Counted from the first letter of the stretch, positions 10,221 to 21,313 are shown. The stretch is DNA of 64,000 bases from Pseudoips prasinana (GCA_951640165.1 OX621253.1:16634001-16698000); one strand, 5' to 3'. A program made the numbers and translations. Notes: generated from the letters alone by a model not told the origin.

Positions 10221-10544
10221 GTAATGTTTAGGATCACTCTACACTGATCCTTGAAAGTCGATAAAAAAACAACCATACAATAGGCGTTCCACAGATTCAA
10301 AATGTTGTAGCCCTACTTCAGTCCAATTCCTCGTAGAATTAATCAAGCGAATCTATTGTCGGGCGTCAATGAGTGCTAATCAATTAACCACAACCTACAT
10401 AGCCCAACGTTTTTACATTCCTCCAAGTAGATTGTCTGCTTAAGATAATTACTTATATCGGTCTACTGGGTTCAATGAAATCAGCGTGCTAAACTAAGTA
10501 GCTAGATAAAAAAAACTTACATATTAAATATCCAAACTGACATT

Positions 10545-10770
10545 AATATCCTGGGAATTTTTTTATACACGGCCTCTCATCTGATCCCAAACTAAGTAGA
10601 GCTTGTACTATGGATTACAAATACTACTTTTCATTTGTTTTGGTTCATACTTATATAGATAAATTACACCTCATGACAAAAAAACATGCATACAAATATC
10701 TATCCTGGGTGGGAAGCCAACCCACGACCTCTGGCGTGAAAAGCAAGCATTTGCCAACCATGCCAAGCGC
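10545..10770 (-). mobile_element. tSINE-1, reverse orientation
   Basis: On the minus strand: head with GCTTGCTTTTCACGCCAGAG and the internal box GTCGTGGGTTGGCTTCCC (B box mutated from GGTTCGA), the CAGGATAGATATTTGTATGC body, and 3' end AGTTTGGGATCAGATGAGAG. Full family length with several substitutions. Confidence 0.8.
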
Positions 10771-11280
10771 CAAGCGTGGCAGCCATGGGGTATCGCTCCA
10801 TTCTTGGGGTAGACACTAATTGTTCAGCTGTAGACGTCATTTGGCCGACATGTAAAATTGGATGGAATTGAGAACCTTTCTCATTTTTGAAGTCGGTTAA
10901 AATTATATAAATGAACGGAAATAATCTACCACTTTGCACACTACAAAGCAACCGCATTACTTTTCATTTGCACACAAAATGACAGTGTTTCTTTTTTTCA
11001 TTATACCGAACATTTCCATAGATTAAGGAGAAGGGTAACAAGCTTTCTCGTAAATTAGTGTTTTGTGGTAAGCTACGGTAACTCTAATACGTAACTGAGA
11101 AAATATATTATTTACGTTTTGTGGCTATTACATTGCGTAATATATGCTGCGTGCCGATAAATGGTTCCGTTTCTAAGGAGTAATGATATGTATATTTTAG
11201 TACAACTTTCGGAAGGTATATTTAGTATTCAAATTGGTACTATTACACACTTGATTTTGATTGATTAAATGTTGTTTTCA
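10771..11280. other. Gap with an edge of a dispersed repeat
   Basis: At 10848-10905, GACATGTAAAATTGGATGGA followed by GAGAACCTTTCTCATTTTTG and AAGTCGGTTAAAA looks like the edge of a common lepidopteran dispersed repeat. The remainder is AT-rich with nothing recognisable. Confidence 0.45.
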
Positions 11281-11532
11281 TAGCCAGATGCTCTAACCGG
11301 TCCGTAACTGATCTACGAGGTTAAGCAACTAGGATCGCGGTCAGTCCATAGATGGGTGACCGCCAAAGTGGTTTAATTACTGAGCGTCTCCGTGCTTCGG
11401 AGGGCACGTTAAACTGTCGGTCCCGGTTGTAGCCATTAGGCAACAGTCGTTAAGCCATGTCAGAGGCCCGCTGCGCGGTTTGAACAACTCTGACACCAGG
11501 TTAACCACTGCCCATACGATAAGTAAGTAAGT
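11281..11532 (+). mobile_element. 5S-SINE, full-length reference copy
   Basis: The first ~90 bp resemble 5S rRNA: ACCGGTCCGT, GATCTACGAGGTTAAGCAAC, GATCGCGGTCAGTCCATAGA and TGGGTGACCGC. GTTAAGCAAC and GGATGGGTGACC-type blocks are the A and C boxes of the 5S internal promoter. The body follows (TCTCCGTGCTTCGGAGGGCA, AGCCATGTCAGAGGCCC, TTGAACAACTCTGACACCAG) and the element ends in (AAGT)n. This structure defines a 5S-derived, pol III-type SINE (SINE3 class). It is not a functional 5S gene, because the head is diverged and fused to a non-ribosomal body. Confidence 0.85.
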
Positions 11533-11706
11533 ATCTTTCTAATAGCTTATCTATTAATCCATTACCCAGTGGCCAAATATAGAGTTACTAGAGCTACAGA
11601 ATAGAAGGCAATTTCACTAACAGCTGACTCACAACGGTCGTCAGATGAGGTCAAAATAAAACAACACTTTTCTTTTCTAACATAAAAACAATAAACACGT
11701 AATTTA

Positions 11707-12016
11707 TTAGGATTCCGTACCCAAAGGGTAAAACGGGACCCTTTTACTAAGACTTCGCTTGCCATCTGTCTGTCTGTCTGTCTGTCCGTCTGTCACCAGG
11801 CTGTATCCCATGAACCGTGATAGTTAGACAGTTGAAATGAGAAATTTCACAGATGATGTATTTCTGTTGCCACTATAACAACAATTACTAAATAACATAA
11901 TAAAATAAATATTTAAGGGGGCTCCCATACAACAAACGTGAATTTTTTTGCTCGTTTTATAGATAATGGTACGGAACCCTTCGTGCGCGATTCCGACACG
12001 CACTTGGCCGGTTTTT
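11707..12016 (+). repeat. Repeat A with internal (TCTG)n
   Basis: Starts TTAGGATTCCGTACCCAAAG, carries (TCTG)5, then AGGCTGTATCCCATGAACCG, a block AAGGGGGCTCCCATACAACA, and ends ACGGAACCCTTCGTGCG..CACTTGGCCGG. Both ends carry the GGTTCCGTA/TACGGAACC motif in inverted orientation. The same unit, interrupted, occurs at 33.4-34.05 kb on the other strand. No ORF; class not assigned. Confidence 0.65.
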
Positions 12017-12399
12017 ACTATTACACGTCTATCATCTCATAATATAACTACTAACATTTGTGGTGACACTTTCCCCCATACCTTTCATTACGTGAGGGCA
12101 GTTATAATAGGATCTAACTGCCTAATAATGGCGTTATTTGTTTTCTCTTTCTAGGCCATAGTAACGTCCGCAAAATATGTACTCAGCTTGTTTACTACGT
12201 GTCACTTGTTCCTTCGGAAACACTTTTACGCAACGTAGGCTTAGAACAGAACAATATGTCAACAATAAATTCATGGAGGCTTTAATAGACTTCACACTGT
12301 TTACGAAAATAAAATAATAGGCCGAAAGTACACGCAGAGGATAACTTTGGGTTTTCCAGTAAAAATAGTATTTATTTCTGGACGAAGTACATACATGTA

Positions 12400-12524
12400 C
12401 TGACTCCAGCACATTCAGCTATCAAATTTATTTTATAGATTTGCAACTTTATCACAAATGCATAAGGTTCACCTTCAATTGAGGAAATTTGACAGATTCG
12501 GGAAGTTTGATGAGCTGGCGTCTG
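12400..12524. mobile_element. MITE-1 copy 3
   Basis: Left arm CTGACTCCAGCACATTCAGC, core ATAAGGTTCACCTTCAATTG, right arm TTTGATGAGCTGGCGTCTG. The arms are more diverged than in other copies. TA is present at the left border and TTA at the right. Confidence 0.7.
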
Positions 12525-12566
12525 TTATATGCTATCTTACCTCAATAGCTACGTCAGTATATTAGC

Positions 12567-12815
12567 CGGATGACTTCGATACCTGGACAAAGCCCTTCCC
12601 ATTGAAATTGTGTCCGAAGTATTTGGTGGGGTATGCCATAATCTCCAGCCTTGGGAGACGGGTTGGAGATTGCAGTATGATGGTCATAGTATTCAGTTAA
12701 CGAAGTTAATGTAAATCTATGATTCAGACAGACGTGGACGGGCAACGTCACTCTGAATACTTCTGTGGTAGATATTCCTTCGGGACAATTTCTACGCCGC
12801 CTATGGGACGAGACC
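12567..12815 (-). mobile_element. RTE-SINE, reverse orientation
   Basis: Minus strand: GAGGTCTCGTCCCATAGGCG, the CCGAAGGAATATCTACCACA block, ATCTCCAACCCGTCTCCCAA, then CTTTGTCCAGGTATCGAAGT at the 3' end. Diverged, and lacks an obvious trinucleotide tail. Confidence 0.7.
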
Positions 12816-12955
12816 TCTATTTGTCGGCAACCAATATCACCATTAATTGCCCTCAGACCCTTCTACTACAAATAACACATCCTAAATTTACTAGTAAATA
12901 ATAACCTAGTGTTAGTAATGTGCCCATTTACTTACTATACTATTAATAGTACATT

Positions 12956-13185
12956 ATCATCATGTCAGCCAAACAACGCCCACTGCTGGATAAAGGCTTC
13001 CCCAAAAGACTTTCACAATGGAGTAGTGTCCATAATTTGGTAGGAAATACCATAATCGCCACCCTTGGCAGATGGATTGGCGATCGCAGTATGATGGTCA
13101 TTATATATGGAGAGACGCTGCTGCCCGTTATCTGGGAGATATTTCCGCGGGTCGACTCCTACGCCCCCACGGGATGAAATGGGGT
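12956..13185 (-). mobile_element. RTE-SINE, reverse orientation
   Basis: A well-preserved copy on the minus strand: CCCCATTTCATCCCGTGGGG, GTCGACCCGCGGAAATATCT, CAGATAACGGGCAGCAGCGT, TCGCCAATCCATCTGCCAAG, ATCCAGCAGTGGGCGTTGTT and a short TGATGATA tail. The short open frame across it is fortuitous. Confidence 0.8.
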
Positions 13186-13257
13186 TTCTCTTTTTTTAAA
13201 GACACCACCCGCATTAGGAAATCTTATCCTTTACAAACACTACTTACTTACTTACTT

Positions 13258-13396
13258 ACGTACTTTACAAACAATTTGTGTCCGTCTACACAAATTAAAT
13301 CCAGACGTAGAACAACTATTTATGGGTCCCACAAATGGTTGTCTGGCACGCGACTCGAACCCGCGACACGAAGCAGCGAAGACTGCCTTTTGCGTG
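13258..13396 (-). mobile_element. tSINE-5, reverse orientation
   Basis: Minus strand: head with AGTCTTCGCTGCTTCGTGTC and the B-box-like GCGGGTTCGAGTCGCG, body ACCCATAAATAGTTGTTCTA, 3' end GTAGACGGACACAAATTG then TTTGTAAAGTACG. It is followed by an (AAGT)n-like run at the 3' side. Confidence 0.75.
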
Positions 13397-13725
13397 ATAT
13401 TCTTTGCCATTATTATACTAGTAATAGTTCAGTTGTACTTAAATTTATTGTCATATAAATAATTTTCTCTTCAACCATGTGTGGACCTCTTTATACTTAT
13501 AATTGGACAAAAATACTAATCGGATTGCGAATCAACCCTTTTTCCTTTACCATTCACGTGACACGTAACGTCACGTTATTGAACCATTTCGGCCGTCTAA
13601 TTTGGAACGCGTCATCTAAAAAAAAGATTAGGGTGGGCCCACTTTAAAATGGCCCTCCATGCAATGCATTGTGTATGATTAGGTTATAATCACTTATGTG
13701 TCAATAATTATTTAACTTAACTTTG

Positions 13726-13916
13726 TCGTATGGGCAGTGGTTAGCCTAGTGACATAGTAGATCAAGCCTCCCATTAGGCCTCTGATATGGCGTATCGACG
13801 GTTATTCAACCAGGAGACGTGAAGCATAGCAGAAATTTAACTACTTCAGCGATCACCCATCATATAAGCCGACCGCGTGCCGAGCCTTACCTTATCAATC
13901 ATTTTCGGATCGGTGG
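13726..13916 (-). mobile_element. 5S-SINE, reverse, decayed
   Basis: On the minus strand the 5S-like head is recognisable (GATGGGTGATCGC) and the 3' end reads CACTAGGCTAACCACTGCCC. The middle is shortened and mutated relative to 11.3 kb. Confidence 0.65.
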
Positions 13917-13986
13917 TATGAGTGATAATAATTAAAAATTATTATTAATTTAATAAATAAATAATTTAAAATTACTATCACTCATA
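13917..13986. repeat. AT-rich inverted repeat
   Basis: TATGAGTGATAATAATT on the left mirrors AATTACTATCACTCATA on the right, with AT-rich internal pairing. It abuts the 5S-SINE remnant. It could be a small MITE or a simple AT palindrome. Confidence 0.5.
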
Positions 13987-14742
13987 TCTATATAATAATT
14001 TTAAATTATTTTCCTTAATATTTCTCGCCAAAACTAAATGGACACAGCTTAAGGTGCCATGTCCCTTTCAAAAGAAATATATTAGAAGGGGATGCAATGA
14101 TATTAAACTTAGTTTCGCGAATATTTCATAGTACTTATAACGGGTATTGATTCTTAGTTTCACTTCAAATTTAGATTTAACCACTTAAACAGATCGGTGA
14201 CGTCGTGTTTAGCTTAAATAGATTAAAAAACTAATTTCAATTAGTATTTAAGTATATGTTTAATTTTAGTTTGTATTGGTAAATGCAACTATTTTACATA
14301 TGCAAGGATGTTGCCACATATTATTTGTAAGTTTAATTTATATTGTCACGACCTTGTCCAAAAATAATAATATTATAATGAAGTATAATTTAGGAGGCAT
14401 TATTAACGAGTGGAAAATATTAACCTAGATTACCTAATAACCATTCTAAAATGTATTAAAGAGCAAATCCTTGATAAAAAGCAACTAAAATATTCTATAA
14501 ATTATCAAGTGCTTCTGAAATGCTTTTACATTACCGAGTTCGAATTCTCACTTTTTATACAACGAAATTAGCATTATAGATGATATAAAATAAAATATTA
14601 AATGTTGCTTTATCAAGTGTAATTGTATAACTAAGCATAATATCTCCATCTCATTTTCGTTGTCTTATTGTATCTAATATTAAGCAAACAGGCTATTTTT
14701 GTAGTGAATTAGAAAGAAAAAGTGTGTTTTAGTTACCATTTA
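13987..14742. other. AT-rich gap
   Basis: No gene, repeat end or RNA recognised; long A/T-rich runs only. Confidence 0.4.
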
Positions 14743-14791
14743 GGGCAGGGCAGGGCACATAGCCAACGGCCGCTGGGGCAGAAAGGTTCTC
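14743..14791 (+). mobile_element. RTE LINE internal fragment
   Basis: GGGCAGGGCACATAGCCAAC followed by GGCCGCTGGGGCAGAAAGGT matches part of the RTE reverse transcriptase C-terminal region at about 24860-24910. It is fused directly to a tSINE-3 copy, so it is a broken remnant. Confidence 0.65.
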
Positions 14792-14792
14792 A

Positions 14793-14942
14793 GATAAATA
14801 CTTAAATACATAGAAAACATCCATGACTCAGAAACAAATATTCGTGCTCATCACACAAATATTTGCACTTACCGGGATTCGAACCCAGGACCACCAGCTT
14901 CGTAGGCAGGAGCACTACCAACTAGGCTACGGTGACCGTCAA
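14793..14942 (-). mobile_element. tSINE-3 head half, reverse orientation
   Basis: Minus strand: GGTCACCGTAGCCTAGTTGG (A-box side), CTCCTGCCTACGAAGCTGGT, the B box GGGTTCGAATCCCGG, then GTGCAAATATTTGTGTGATG and ATGGATGTTTTCTATGTATT. The 3' third is absent. Confidence 0.8.
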
Positions 14943-14954
14943 TATGATAGCATA

Positions 14955-15074
14955 ACTTCCGGGAAAACCCTAAAAACAGCCCTTTTATTTTTCCCATATA
15001 AACGTTTTCTAAAACAAAAGTTTAGGTCTTTTATTTAACGATTGAGGTAGTACGAAGTCCGCCGGGTCAGCTAG
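14955..15074 (+). mobile_element. Hel-C Helitron-like 3' fragment
   Basis: Matches the last 120 bp of the 41.2-kb Hel-C copy: TCCCATATAAACGTTTTCTA, AACAAAAGTTTAGGTCTTTT, TACGAAGTCCGCCGGGTCAG and terminal CTAG. The 5' part is lost. Confidence 0.7.
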
Positions 15075-15611
15075 TCCCTTATAAAATATAAAATTCGTTT
15101 TACTCTCAGACAGTCTTTCATTTACTTAATATTGCCAACCCTGCGTTAACGTGATTAACAGGTCTCATCAGACGGGCGTATAAACAGCTCCGTCAAAATA
15201 GTTCCGTGCTAAATAATTCAGTAGATCTTCACATGTCGGCCGTCTGAGAGGCCGTTACTCACCTCATGAGTTATGTTGACGATCACATTGTTAATATTTA
15301 TATGGATATTTATATGCCTTTGCTATTAATTTATGTAACCCAGACCTTATTGATCCAAGGTTATTTAATAGCCACGTAACGGTCAACTTGTAGCGCATCT
15401 CTACTGGTCTCCAGGGCCTACACAACACGTCTTTTCATATTGAAAAGTTTATGTATTCTTGCACAATTTGCTTAAACGAGCCGACGTGCCCATTGGCGTG
15501 GTTGGTAGATACTGCCTTTCATGCCGCAGGTCGTGGGTTCTATTCCTACCCAGGACAGATATCTGTGTGCATGAAGATGTCTGTTTCTCCTGAGTATGGG
15601 TGTAATTATCT

Positions 15612-16254
15612 GACATTATCTTTATCTTTATTTATTAATCTTTATTCGAAATAAATGGTACAGTTTATTTGAAGTCCCTGGATCCTGTGCTAGGTTATTA
15701 AACCTGTGTTACAGAATACAGTGCCCTCCCCGCTTTTGGTATGACAACAATAATTTATGCAACAAAGTAAAATCAAAATTAATTAAATTAAAAATTACAC
15801 TAAAAGAAAGTTATAATTAATATTAAAACATTATTACAATAAAATAAAGACCTTGTTCAAATAAAATTAAGACATGATTAAAATAAAATTAAACTTAATA
15901 TTAAGACATTATTATTATCATTATTATTACTTGGGTTAGTAAAAAGGAAGAATGTAATGTGTGTGTAATAAGCTTTGTGGTGTTGATCTGTGTATGTATT
16001 GGATGTGTGTGGGTGTAAGTGTACTATGTACCTAATTATAAAACGGTTTTTAATATTTGTTCTGTTTCGTCATATGTTTGGGACTGTAACCAAGATTCCA
16101 GAGTTTTCTTGACTTTATGAAGATTAAGTTTATATATTGAGAGAGCCTTGTTAATTAAGTTGTAGATATATGAACTCTGTGCACAGAAGTGTCGTCGTGC
16201 AAGCGCAGATCGACAGCGAACAGTCTTACAAACTGGAAATCCAGATCCAGAGCC
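15612..16254 (-). mobile_element. 5'-truncated LINE inserted in tSINE-1
   Basis: Inserted in reverse. The A/T-rich 3' tail lies at the left (on the minus strand GAATAAAGATTAATAAATAA), followed by a non-coding 3' UTR, and the coding C-terminus of a reverse transcriptase polyprotein lies at the right. It stops where the host SINE resumes. This is the usual product of incomplete target-primed reverse transcription. Confidence 0.7.
16036..16254 (-). pseudogene. LINE reverse transcriptase C-terminal remnant
   Basis: An uninterrupted 72-codon frame read on the minus strand from the insertion edge to a stop at 16036-16038. It contains VCKTVRCRSALARRHFCAQS, SYIYNLINKALSIYKLNLHK and KTLESWLQSQTYDETEQIL. 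The pattern (arginine-rich block, FxAQSSYIYN, then a KxxLxxWL segment) is that of the C-terminal tail of jockey/CR1-type polyproteins downstream of the catalytic palm. No catalytic residues are included, so it is non-functional. Family membership is inferred from pattern only. Confidence 0.6.
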
Positions 16255-16402
16255 CTATATAAGTATGTACTTACAAAACAAAAGTAGCATAATAATATGT
16301 AGTAAGTATATCAGTTATCTGGTTTCCATAGCACACGCTCTGCTTAGTTTGGGATCAGATGGCCGTGTGTGAATAATTTCCCAGTATATTTTGTTTATAT
16401 AA

Positions 16403-16485
16403 GATACAAATACGTGGGTGGGGATTGAACCCACGACTTCTAGCCTAGCTGTCAGAGTCACTAACCATTAGACCAATAGACCAGT
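16403..16485 (-). mobile_element. tRNA-like SINE head (tSINE-2 type)
   Basis: Minus strand: TGGTCTATTGGTCTAATGGT (A-box side), GCTAGAAGTCGTGGGTTCAA with the B box GGTTCAATCC, ending at GTATTTGTATC. Only the ~80-bp head is present. Confidence 0.65.
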
Positions 16486-19245
16486 TGGTATAAAGTAATG
16501 AAGGTAAAAAGATCTATAAAATAGAGTTGAGTTAGATCAGTACCAATTAAAAGTTGCAGAAAACAACCGATATGGATGTAATCAGCCCCTTAAGTGGACA
16601 AAACAAACTTTATCCAATACAACAAACCGAATGAAAACGAAAACTAAGTGAAAACGTACATAAATCTTTCAATTTGGTGGGAAGTGTATCCCGCATTATA
16701 CACACGCAACATTCTTACCGCTCACTATCAATCAAAGTAATTAACAAGCGGATCATCCGAACACATTGATACAACTATCCGAGATATAATGGCAGCATAA
16801 CATCACGGGACATATCATATACACGTTAACGTATTACTTTTGTCTCGTGAAATCGGATTTACTTCATAAATTATTGATCTTGTTAATTGTTTTCCAATCT
16901 ACTCTCTCACTGTTTCATCGTTCGAAACTTTAAACTCCACGTGCTATACATTTTTGCCGCACACGATTTTCCACGTTGGGATGAGCGTTATTAAGGATAA
17001 TGGGAAAAATAACGGTATACAAAATTCTAAACACACATCTTAAGTCTACAATTTTCTATATTTTTTAAGAACAAATGATATCACAAATTATTCCGGCTTT
17101 GGACGTTTTTCTATAAGCTCCATGTGGTGTATTGTTGGTATAGATAAAAGCTGGGCAAGCGCAGTTCAACTGGTTAAACGTGAATTGCAAATACCGTTCG
17201 CATGTAAAAATATTGAAATTCGAATCTGGTGTTTTGGGGCCTATCCGCGCGACTTTCCCCCTTAGCTTCCGTAACTACTGGGCCTAAAATTTAGAAAGAA
17301 ATAGCTAAAAAGTTAACAATTTGCCCATATATTACAGCAAAACCAATAAACTGTATTTAATGTAACGTAGCAAGCAAGAGTTGTATACAAAAAGAAAATC
17401 TAATTTATTAATTAATAGCACATTTTGAATTAATTAATTAAATTAACAAGTGTGTCTTATGAGTCATCGACTTAAATATGTGTTTGGTACACACTTTAAC
17501 TTAATCCGTCCATTAGTTTTGGAGTACATTAACTGTGACAGTCGCAAAGATACCCTAAAGGAGTCCGTTTTTACCTTTTAAGGTACGCAACCCTAAAACA
17601 CAATAAATCCGTTGTACATCAAACGTTAATAATCATATTCTTTTTCTTACATACAGTCCATAGATCCTAGATACTATGATACAACGTGCTCATCGCCCGA
17701 TGACCACGTTAATGGCCGCCCCTTAACGATGCTAACGTAATATCAAAATTACTGTTGAAAATTCAGTGTAATTGAAAATAATAATGAGCTCATTTTTATT
17801 TCAGTCATAAAATAAAATAGATCTAAATGAATAATTACATACTTACGTGAAACAAAATTGCAGTAGCAGTATTTCATGTTCAAGTAATAATTAGTGGCAT
17901 AATGAAGATGAACTATTGCCTCAGGTCGTCAAAGTAACTTGCTAAACATATGTATGTGTTGAAAGTATCAATTACCCTGTCTAGTCTCGCTTCTTAATTT
18001 GCTTGAAATTATGGAAATTGGACTAATGGGATATAATGAAATAGTAAATTATAGACAGGATACACCGAAAATGAGATTCAGTGTCTCAATCCAGGTTTGA
18101 TGGTAGGTTTGTTTGTAAACACAGTCAGTATTATCCTGGTGTCTAGAAGTGGGTAATGTTATATGTCTGTGCTTCCGTAAGGTGTAAAGCTGTCAGCTTT
18201 ATGGCACCTGAGGTCAACGTATGATTAAAATTAAAAAAATAAACTGGAGGGCAGGATACTAGTCCCCAACCTAAATTTCCTTTTCTCAAAATGTTATGAT
18301 GCTTATAATCTTAAATAAAAATAATAAAAGACTTTTCGTTATTTTTTTGTAAAAAAAAACGATGTTTTCTAAGCTAATATTATAAGGAGAAAATATTAGA
18401 TTTTATTTTTTATTAGACAAAGTTATTTAACGTGGCTTTCGGTAGGAATTTCGCACCTCCTATGAAATTTTTACACCGTCTCTATTTATTGAAAAAGACA
18501 GAGAGAGAAGGAAAGAGAGAAATTCGCATATAAACTCGTGTGGTATGTGAGTGCGTGCGAGTTTCGAGATTCGAGCAGACGAGCATTATGCGCGGCTGTT
18601 GTACATATATACCGAGCGTGAAAATTTCTTTATCTTGAATTCTTAATTATTTTTCCTATATCATACGTGTCTAATATTGCCTCATTATAGTAAGTTTACA
18701 CAGATTTCATACAAATGACGATGGTCCCCTGTTGTTCCCCCACGACAGGATCGCAATATATCATTAGTTTTTTTTTATTCAAAATATTTCTTCCCCGTCC
18801 ACACATTTTTGACGTAGTCTGCCAAAAAGAATCATCAGTTTAGTAATGTCGAATTTCCGTGTTATGTAGGTACAATGTATTTAAAAACTTATCTTTTTTG
18901 ATGATAGCATGCATGTTATACCAACATTACAATAATGTTCAATTAGATGTGAAGTATTATTATTATGTTACATCCAACGGAAGCTTCGGCACATTGCCTT
19001 CGAGGAATTAGCTTTAGAAATAGTGTGGTAACAACAACGACTATGGTTACGTCACGATCGTCCATTCATTCTTTATGTTCATTCATTATTCGTTGCTTGT
19101 TTGTGATGCTTCATTTAGCATCGCTTTATGTAAGTGTGGCTTCACACATATTGCTTTAGGTAGTAAATAAATATTCATATATATTAATAACTTGTTTACA
19201 TTGTTTCAATTACAACATTTTGTACATAAATTATAAATAATAAAT
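16486..19245. other. 2.8 kb mostly unique AT-rich DNA
   Basis: No gene recognised. At 18441-18630 a purine-rich tract (AGACAGAGAGAGAAGGAAAG) is followed by GTGAGTGCGTGCGAGTTTCG, CGAGCAGACGAGCATTATGC and a TACATATATACC string. This is more GC/CpG-rich than its surroundings and promoter-like, or the end of an unrecognised retroelement. The rest shows nothing. Confidence 0.4.
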
Positions 19246-19483
19246 ATCTTGGGCCAAGTAATATACTGTGATCTGATCCCAAACTAGGCAAAGCCAGTAC
19301 AACCAGACAACTTATATACATACTTGTATATTTCTAAATACATACATATTATAGATAAACTAATTGCACCCAGACACAGAACAACTAATCGTGTTCATCA
19401 CATAAAAAAGTGTCCCGGGTGGGAATCGAACCCATGATCTCTGGGTTAGCAATCAGCGTCGCTTACCACTAGATCAGTCCAGT
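19246..19483 (-). mobile_element. tSINE-2, near full-length
   Basis: Minus strand: head with GGTAAGCGACGCTGATTGCT, AACCCAGAGATCATGGGTTC and B box GGTTCGATTCCC; body CACGATTAGTTGTTCTGTGT; 3' end CTGGCTTTGCCTAGTTTGGG, ending CCCAAGAT. The best copy for recognising the family. Confidence 0.8.
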
Positions 19484-19499
19484 CAAAATGCCAAAATAC

Positions 19500-19790
19500 C
19501 TACACTTGTGCACGTGTCTGGGCAATCAAAGGAGCACTTCCAACTTCCTCACTCTCATAATCCGAATGCTGACACTCCAGTACACTGCTGGACATGTTAT
19601 CCCCTAAAGGTTCTTTCTTGAGGGGTTTACCCTAGTCACTGAGTTTGGCATGCGAATTGGTGGTAGTTAGTTGGTAGCTAGTACACAGGGGACGCTGCTT
19701 AGTCACTTTTTACGACACCCACGGGATGCTATGGGGTGGTGTTGTTATTATTTCTAGGCCAGAAACCAGACGGCTAAATATAGTAGACAC
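19500..19790 (-). repeat. tSINE-4-like fragment joined to an RTE-tailed repeat
   Basis: 19500-19576 resembles the tSINE-4 3' body in reverse (CTTGTGCACGTGTCTGGGCA). 19577-19790 belongs to a second ~200-bp repeat, also at 32.7 kb, with ACTGCTGGACATGTTATCCC, GGTGGTAGTTAGTTGGTAGC and TACGACACCCACGGGATGCT. Its minus-strand 3' end resembles the RTE (CAGCAGTGGACG) end. Confidence 0.55.
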
Positions 19791-19846
19791 AATTGCCTAA
19801 CTATTGAATCTAGAATATGTGTCGTTTGACGTATTAGTAAAAGCTA

Positions 19847-19981
19847 CAGACGCCAGCACATCCATTTACCCCAATCTGTCAAATTTATTATATACATTTT
19901 CAAGTTTATCACATAAGCATAAGGTTCACTTTCAATTGGGGAAATTTGATAGATTGGGATAGCTTGATGTGCTGGCATCTG
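19847..19981. mobile_element. MITE-1 copy 4
   Basis: TA-CAGACGCCAGCACATCCATT on the left and GATGTGCTGGCATCTG-TA on the right. Core TTTTCAAGTTTATCACATAA then GCATAAGGTTCACTTTCAAT. Well preserved. Confidence 0.85.
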
Positions 19982-20330
19982 TACTTAGAGTGTAACACTT
20001 ATTGTCAGCTTTCAAACAATACTTGATGATGCTTTTCCACCATAATAAGTTTATTATTATAGCTCCAAGTGCTGTAAGGCGATGCGAATGGCCACAACTC
20101 AGTACATTAATGTATTGTTGTTTATGGTTTTGTATCGAGTAAACGAGGTAGTGGTTTGGTTAGGCCATTATGTTCCTAGCTAAATGTTATTGGCTAATTT
20201 TATTGTAAGGTTCATAAACTTAGTTCACTATGTACTTACCTAACTAAAAACATTATTTCTGTGACATACGAGTATAGTAGATCAAAACCACTAGTAAATT
20301 GTTATTATTTCTTTTTAATTATTTTTTTTA

Positions 20331-20451
20331 ACATGGCCACCTGAACCCAAACTAAGCAGAGTAGCAAAAATCATATAGGTACATATGATTTTTATAGTAC
20401 AAGCTCTGCTTAGTTTGAGATGTGCGAATAATATATCAGGATATTGTTATT
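20331..20451. repeat. Two tSINE-1 3' tails in inverted orientation
   Basis: A minus-strand tail (CATGGCCACCTGAACCCAAA, CTAAGCAGAG) is followed by AAAAATCATAT-AGGTAC-ATATGATTTTT and then a plus-strand tail (TAGTACAAGCTCTGCTTAGT). The centre is a perfect 11-bp hairpin, so the whole forms a foldback of partial SINEs. Confidence 0.7.
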
Positions 20452-21313
20452 ATATTCTTGCACAAAATAAAATTCTAAACCTTGGTTATTTATGTTAAGT
20501 AATTAACACCGCTTAACTATTTATTTTATTCTAGCTAAGTAGTACTAATAAATAATTTGATGTTTAACGAAACGTACGTACCAACGTAACCAATAATATT
20601 CTAAGAAACAGTCCATTGATATTTTAATTGAATTTATTAAATCTAAGTAGAAATATTTTTTCATAATTTTGTATTTTAACAAGAAATTATATAATTCGTA
20701 AGTTCATTCTTCCCATTCGCTTTGCAGATTTTCTGAGAGGGTGGCCTCTGTTTTTAGAATATGTAACGATACTTTAATAAAAATTAATTTTAAGACAAGA
20801 TTTAAAAAATAAAGGATTTGGCTACAATTTGAGTTAAATAAATCTAGCTAGCAAATTATAGCCTATTTCATTAGTTTAAAAATAATCAAAATCATCAAAA
20901 GTGGTGCAAATATGTCGCACAACTTTTCTGTTAATTAAATTTTTATTTGGTGTTGCCGATTTTAGTACAAATTGTATTTGTTTTGCACACGTTCAGCCTA
21001 TAATACAGTGCCCTTAAAATGTAAAAATAGGCATCCTAATGTGTTATGATATCCAACATTCGATTATAAGGGACATCACAACCAATTTGCCTACTTTGTA
21101 GCATTGATTTGTAGCCAAACCTGTTTATATTATGAACGTTACATGTCAATTTCACTCTATGCTTTTACTGGATATCAAATTACTATTAATCCTTTGAAGA
21201 AAACCAAAGAGAAAAGATGGAAGTTATAGCTTTGCTACTTGACATTCATTAATGCGTCATTGTAGGTTCATTGGTTACATTTACTGCTGCTGCTGCTTGA
21301 AGCTCTAGCAAAT
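20452..21313. other. AT-rich gap
   Basis: Nothing recognisable apart from simple A/T runs. Confidence 0.4.

Larger units (their letters stand above)
15483..16392 (+). mobile_element. tSINE-1 split by a LINE fragment
   Basis: The left part (15483-15611) has the tRNA-like head with GGTCGTGGGTTCTATTCC and the GACAGATATCTGTGTGCATG body. The right part (16255-16392) resumes at CTATATAAGTATGTACTTAC and ends TTGGGATCAGATGGCCGTGT. Together they make one SINE interrupted by 15612-16254. Confidence 0.75.

Noticed and set aside
11290..11375. Possible 5S rRNA gene
   Set aside because: Too diverged, no terminator T-run after the expected 3' end, and attached to a SINE body found in other copies.
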